From: Acidobacteriota bacterium
GTDB taxonomy: Bacteria; Acidobacteriota; Terriglobia; Terriglobales; SCQP01
Direction: 5' to 3'
NCBI GenBank assembly: GCA_021818645.1
Contig: JAKATS010000106.1
Span: forward strand, 1-8,147
Length of the DNA: 8,147 bases
Shown here piece by piece: positions 5,165 to 8,147 of this stretch; within the stretch, counting starts at the first letter, position 1, and each line of letters opens with the position of its first letter. A model generated the notes under the pieces. The model was given only the letters and a program-made list of their open reading frames with translations, did no database searches and had not been told where the DNA came from. Made by a program: the position numbers and the translations under genes.

Positions 5165-6961
5165 ATGCCATCGGCACCCCGCACACTGCCGCTGCTGCTG
5201 CCCGGCCTGCGCCTGCGCGGCGATGCGCCGCGGCTGTATGCCAAGGCCGAAGGCCGATGGCAGCCGCTGAGCTGCCGCGGATTTTACGACCAGGTGCGGG
5301 CCGCGGCGGCCGGGCTGGAACGGGTGGGGCTGCACGCGGGGGAACGGGCGGTGCTGCTGGCCGAAAGCAGCCCGCAATGGCTGATTGCCGATTTTGCCTG
5401 CCAGGCGTTGGGCGCAGCCAATGTTCCCGTGTATCCCACCCTGACGGCCGAGCAGAGCGCCTATCCCGCGCGCCACAGCCGGGCCCGGCTGGCGCTGGTT
5501 TCCCATCAGGCGCAGCGGCAAAAACTGGAAGCGCGGGCGCATGAACTGCCGGAATTGCGCTGGATTGTCTGTTTTGACGAGAGGGATGAGTTTGCCGACC
5601 TACCCGCCGCGGGGATTACGCGGCTGCGCTGGCGCGAACTGCTGGCCACGCCGCCGCTGCCGGAAGAAGCATTCGAGGCGCGGCTGGCGGCCATTGCGCC
5701 GGAGCAGGTGGCGACCCTGCTCTATACCTCCGGCACCACGGGCGTACCCAAGGCGGTACCCCTTACCCATGCCAATCTCTGCGCCAATCTGGAACAGACG
5801 ACGCGCGCCTTTGAGGTGGGACCCGGCGACCGCAGGCTTTCGGTGCTGCCGCTTTCGCATATTACCGAACGTCATCTGGCCTATCTCGACATGGTCTGCG
5901 GGATGACGACCTGGTTTGCCGAAAGCACAGAAGCCATTGCAGCCAACCTGCGCGAGGTGCGGCCCACGGTCCTGGCGGCGGTGCCGCGCATGTATGAAAA
6001 AATCGCCGCGGCGGTGCGGGTCGAGGCGGCGGCGCGGCCCAAGGCGCTGCAAAAAGTATTTGCCTGGGCCCAGCGCACCGGCCGGCGCATGGCGCCGTAC
6101 CGGCTGGAGGATCGGAGTGCGCCGTGGGGATTGCGGCTGGCCGATGCGCTGGCCGACCGGCTGGTTTACCGCAAGCTGCGGGCGCGGCTGGGCGGCCAAC
6201 TGCGCATTGCGATGGCCGGGGGCGCGGCGCTGGCGCGGGAAACGGCGGAATTCCTGCTGTGGCTGGGCTGGCGGCTGGATCAAGGCTATGGGATGACGGA
6301 AACCTCGCCCGTGATCGCCATGAGCCGGCCGGGCGGACGCCGCCTGGGCTCGGTGGGCCGGCCGATGGCCAATCTTGAAGTTCGCATCGCCGAGGACGGC
6401 GAAATTCTGGTGCGCGGGCCTTCGGTTTTTGCCGGATATGAGGGCGACCCGGAGGCTACGGCGGCGGCGTTCTCCGAGGGCTGGTTTCATACCGGCGATC
6501 TGGGGCAACTGGACCCGGAAGGGTTCCTGTATATCACCGGGCGCAAAAAAGAGCTGCTCAAGACCGCGGGCGGCAAGTTCATATCGCCGCAGCCGCTGGA
6601 AGACAAGCTCAAGGCCTCGCCGCTGATCGCGGAGGCGATGGTGGTGGGGGAAGGCCGGCCGTATGCCAGCGTGCTGATTCAGCCTGACTTTGCCGCACTT
6701 GAAGCCCGCGCCCGGCAGGCCGGCTGGCGCTGGCGCGATCGCGCCGAGCTGTGCGCCCTGCCGGAGACGCACGCGCTGTATGCGGCCGAGATCGAGGCCC
6801 TGAACCGCACCCTGGCCCGCTTCGAGACGCTGAAGCGGTACCTGCTGCTGGAGGAAGAATTCAGCGTGGCGGGCGGCGACCTGACCCCCACGCTGAAGCT
6901 GCGCCGCAGCGTGATTGAGGCCAAATACCGCGCCCGGCTGGATGCACTGTATGCACGGTGA
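5165..6961 (+). CDS. AMP-forming long-chain fatty acid-CoA ligase (FAA1/FadD15 type)
   Basis: This enzyme activates a long-chain fatty acid with ATP to an acyl-adenylate and then forms acyl-CoA, for beta-oxidation or lipid synthesis, usually at the inner face of the membrane. From ATG 5165 it has 598 residues, normal for the bacterial FAA1-like (COG1022) group. Motifs occur in order: the phosphate-binding loop TSGTTGVPK at 188-196, PLSHITERH at about 229-237, the adenylate motif YGMTETSP at 375-382, TGDLG at 443-447, the hinge and fatty-acid motif GRKKELLKTAGGKF at 459-472, and a C-terminal TPTLKLRR with the probable catalytic lysine at 578. An in-frame TGA at 5144 limits the start to TTG 5159 or ATG 5165, and neither has a close Shine-Dalgarno. 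It diverges from GH28 and has no evident functional link to pectin use. Other ANL-family acids (aryl, hydroxy) are less likely given the KKELLKTAGGKF hinge. Confidence 0.95.
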   Translation: MPSAPRTLPLLLPGLRLRGDAPRLYAKAEGRWQPLSCRGFYDQVRAAAAGLERVGLHAGERAVLLAESSPQWLIADFACQALGAANVPVYPTLTAEQSAYPARHSRARLALVSHQAQRQKLEARAHELPELRWIVCFDERDEFADLPAAGITRLRWRELLATPPLPEEAFEARLAAIAPEQVATLLYTSGTTGVPKAVPLTHANLCANLEQTTRAFEVGPGDRRLSVLPLSHITERHLAYLDMVCGMTTWFAESTEAIAANLREVRPTVLAAVPRMYEKIAAAVRVEAAARPKALQKVFAWAQRTGRRMAPYRLEDRSAPWGLRLADALADRLVYRKLRARLGGQLRIAMAGGAALARETAEFLLWLGWRLDQGYGMTETSPVIAMSRPGGRRLGSVGRPMANLEVRIAEDGEILVRGPSVFAGYEGDPEATAAAFSEGWFHTGDLGQLDPEGFLYITGRKKELLKTAGGKFISPQPLEDKLKASPLIAEAMVVGEGRPYASVLIQPDFAALEARARQAGWRWRDRAELCALPETHALYAAEIEALNRTLARFETLKRYLLLEEEFSVAGGDLTPTLKLRRSVIEAKYRARLDALYAR

Positions 6962-7015
6962 AGACGCGGCATGGCTCCCCCCGAGCGCCCCCCTGCCTCG
7001 TCCGGAGCCGCCCCC

Positions 7016-7055
7016 GGCCGGGCCTGGCGCAGCCAGCCGCCGGCCCAAGTTTTTT
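7016..7055 (+). terminator. Candidate intrinsic terminator after the acyl-CoA synthetase
   Basis: A GC-rich stem, GGCCGG at 7016-7021 with CCGGCC at 7040-7045, encloses an inner stem TGGC-GCA-GCCA at 7025-7035. Six T residues follow at 7050-7055, four bases after the outer stem. An alternative pairing, GGGCC at 7020-7024 with GGCCC at 7042-7046, is even closer to the T-run. It lies 55 bp after the synthetase stop and just before the glutamine synthetase promoter. The internal loop makes the fold imperfect. The 6962-7015 stretch holds no recognisable gene. Confidence 0.6.
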
Positions 7056-7067
7056 AAATACACCCGA

Positions 7068-7073
7068 TATAAT
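7068..7073 (+). promoter_or_regulatory. Perfect TATAAT -10 element for glutamine synthetase
   Basis: TATAAT at 7068-7073 matches the sigma70-family -10 consensus at all six positions and stands in an AT-rich island (7050-7095) within very GC-rich DNA. At a 17-bp spacer the -35 position reads CCAAGT, which is poor, so the promoter probably relies on an activator or on the AT-rich upstream tract. The predicted transcript start near 7080 gives a leader of about 100 nt before ATG 7180. The T-run of the preceding terminator occupies the spacer region. Confidence 0.6.
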
Positions 7074-7079
7074 GAATCG

Positions 7080-7179
7080 TTTTGCATTTTCCCCTTCCGG
7101 CACGCTAGCCTAGCTTGTTCCCGATTTACCGGCGAAGTCAGCTTGGCCGGATGACTCCAAACGAGGCGACCATCAGCTT
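7080..7179 (+). promoter_or_regulatory. Glutamine synthetase 5' leader with a near-palindrome and a possible pseudoknot
   Basis: Two structures stand out. CACGCTAGCCTAGCTTG at 7101-7117 is a near-perfect 17-bp palindrome: GCTAG and CTAGC around a central C, with flanks pairing at two of three positions. It is suited to a dimeric DNA-binding protein just inside the transcript, or to a short hairpin. Next, CCGGC (7129-7133) can pair with GCCGG (7146-7150), and AGTCA (7136-7140) with TGACT (7152-7156). The two stems interlock, so they form either an H-type pseudoknot or two exclusive hairpins. The only Shine-Dalgarno-like element is GAGG at 7163-7166, 13 nt before the ATG. It matches no riboswitch class I recognise. 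Confidence 0.35.
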
Positions 7180-8147
7180 ATGTCGAATGAACTGCGCAGC
7201 TTTCTCACGCTTTCCTATGAAGAACTGGAAGAGCTCAACCTCAAGGCCAAGGAAGAGCGCAAAAACCGCGTATCTTCCGAGCAAATCCGCGAAACCCGTC
7301 TCAAGTATCTGGCCGACGAAAAGCGGATCAAGGCGGTCACGGTGCTGTTCAGCGACCTGGAAGGCCGCCTGCACATGCTGGATTACGACAAGAAGTTCCT
7401 GCTCAAAAGCTGGGACAATCTTACCTTTGACGGCAGCTCGATCCGCGGCTTTACCGCGCAGCGGGAAAGCGACCTGCGCCTGGCCCTTGACTGGCCGGCT
7501 TTTTACTGGGTGCCGGCCGACTTTTTCGGCCCCGGCAAGGTGCTGGTTTTCGGCGACGTGATTGACAAGGACGGGCGGCCCTATGCCGCCGACACGCGCG
7601 GGCGGCTCAAGCTGCTGGCCAGCGAGATGCATCAGAAGCACGGCTATACGCTCAATGCCGCCAACGAGATCGAGGGCTTTCTTTTCCAAGGCGCCGATGC
7701 CGAGCGCCATTACCACGAGACCGGACGATTTGAATACGTCAACACCGGCGGCTACTATCACTCGCTGCCCGGCGATCCGCTGCGGCGTTTTATTGACACC
7801 GCGGCCGAGGTGCAGCGCGCGGTCGGCTTCCAGAACGAAAAAGACCATCCGGAAGTCGCGCCGTCGCAGTTTGAAATCAACTACGGCTACGGCGAAGTGG
7901 TGGCCGCGGCGGACCAGATTCAACTCTATAAGCTGATCTGCCGGCAGGTGGCGACGCAGATGGGCATGACGGCCTGCTTTCTGCCCAAGCCGGTGGTCGG
8001 GGTCAACGGCAACGGCATGCATACCAACGTTTCGATCAGCCAGAACGGCAAAAATCTCTTCTGGGATCCCAAGGGTGAGGAAAAGCTCAGCTCCCTGGCC
8101 TGGTCGTTCGTGGACCGCATTCTCACCCACGCCAATGACGTCTGCCT
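7180..8147 (+). CDS. glnA: Glutamine synthetase, type I, 5' part (runs off the right edge)
   Basis: Glutamine synthetase condenses glutamate and ammonia with ATP to glutamine, the main cytoplasmic entry point for ammonia. The frame stays open from ATG 7180 to the window end: 322 full codons plus two bases, about 70% of a usual 450-475-residue enzyme. Signatures appear in order: DGSSIRGF at 84-91, NEIEGFLF at 162-169 with metal-ligand Glu163 and Glu165, HPEVAPSQFEI at 223-233 with Glu225 and Glu232, and NGNGMHT at 276-282 with the active-site His281. The family norm for the last is NGSGMH, so Asn278 is a small departure. The leucine-, glutamate- and lysine-rich N-terminus marks a subgroup I recall from Acidobacteriota and other phyla. 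ATG 7180 is the only ATG, GTG or TTG in frame after the stop at 7111-7113, so this start is firm. The adenylylation-site region lies beyond the window, so that mode of control cannot be judged. It has its own promoter and leader. Confidence 0.96.
   Translation, partial: MSNELRSFLTLSYEELEELNLKAKEERKNRVSSEQIRETRLKYLADEKRIKAVTVLFSDLEGRLHMLDYDKKFLLKSWDNLTFDGSSIRGFTAQRESDLRLALDWPAFYWVPADFFGPGKVLVFGDVIDKDGRPYAADTRGRLKLLASEMHQKHGYTLNAANEIEGFLFQGADAERHYHETGRFEYVNTGGYYHSLPGDPLRRFIDTAAEVQRAVGFQNEKDHPEVAPSQFEINYGYGEVVAAADQIQLYKLICRQVATQMGMTACFLPKPVVGVNGNGMHTNVSISQNGKNLFWDPKGEEKLSSLAWSFVDRILTHANDVC

Noticed and set aside
5002..5244. An 81-codon N-terminal extension of the GH28 protein
   Set aside because: The extension is arginine-rich, would bury the signal peptide, overlaps the divergent gene's start and contains the likely promoter, so ATG 5001 is preferred.
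5600..7087. A 495-codon minus-strand frame opposite the acyl-CoA synthetase
   Set aside because: It is very rich in Arg, Gln, Pro and Gly with no motifs and crosses the intergenic terminator region. It is a shadow of a firmly identified gene.
7138..8130. A 330-codon minus-strand frame at the right end
   Set aside because: It lies opposite the glutamine synthetase gene, whose motifs are unmistakable. The minus frame only looks like the best candidate because the real gene runs off the window without a stop.
1..8147. CRISPR arrays, insertion sequences, tRNA genes or a defence system
   Set aside because: Reading the window, I saw no spaced direct repeats, transposase or terminal repeats, tRNA-like folds, or defence-type genes. 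All long coding stretches are ordinary metabolic or regulatory genes.

Overview
The window is GC-rich and densely coding. It holds six recognisable protein genes and no mobile element, CRISPR array, tRNA or rRNA. The gene set and protein style suggest a soil-type heterotroph of the Acidobacteriota or a relative: an S41 peptidase with an acidobacterial-looking tail, a secreted GH28 pectinase, a GAF-ANTAR protein, an FAA1-type acyl-CoA synthetase, and a type I glutamine synthetase of the subgroup whose N-terminus runs 'LSYEELEELNLKAKEER'. That placement comes from remembered protein families, not from a search, and is only moderately secure.

Layout from left to right. (1) 3-857, plus: the C-terminal part of an S41 (CtpA-like) peptidase cut by the window edge, followed closely by a small CxxC glutaredoxin-like gene (883-1137, plus). 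(2) 1157-5001, minus: a three-gene block transcribed leftward, in the order GH28 polygalacturonase (5001 to 3556), uronate isomerase uxaC (3495 to 2089) and a GAF-ANTAR RNA-binding regulator (1957 to 1157). It converges on the glutaredoxin gene with only 19 bp between stop codons. (3) 5002-5164: a divergent control region. (4) 5165-6961, plus: a long-chain acyl-CoA synthetase, followed by a likely intrinsic terminator that runs straight into a promoter with a perfect TATAAT. (5) 7180 to the window end, plus: the first 322 codons of a glutamine synthetase behind a leader of about 100 nt. This gene is open at the right edge, so an ORF search that requires a stop codon misses it.

The minus-strand block reads as a pectin-use module. 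The exported GH28 enzyme would release galacturonate outside the cytoplasmic membrane, and UxaC would isomerise it inside. The ANTAR protein could link signal sensing by its GAF domain to transcript antitermination. No uronate transporter, UxaB, UxaA or KDG kinase is present here, so the pathway must continue elsewhere.

Nothing in the window is clearly a new system. The observations most worth a second look are regulatory. A strong Shine-Dalgarno plus ATG sits in frame with the ANTAR gene but is closed by a stop at codon 3, and tandem inverted repeats lie between that site and the annotated start. The glutamine synthetase leader carries a near-palindrome and a pseudoknot-like pairing pattern. 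Two TGTGA repeats, 11 bp apart, sit next to the GH28 promoter.
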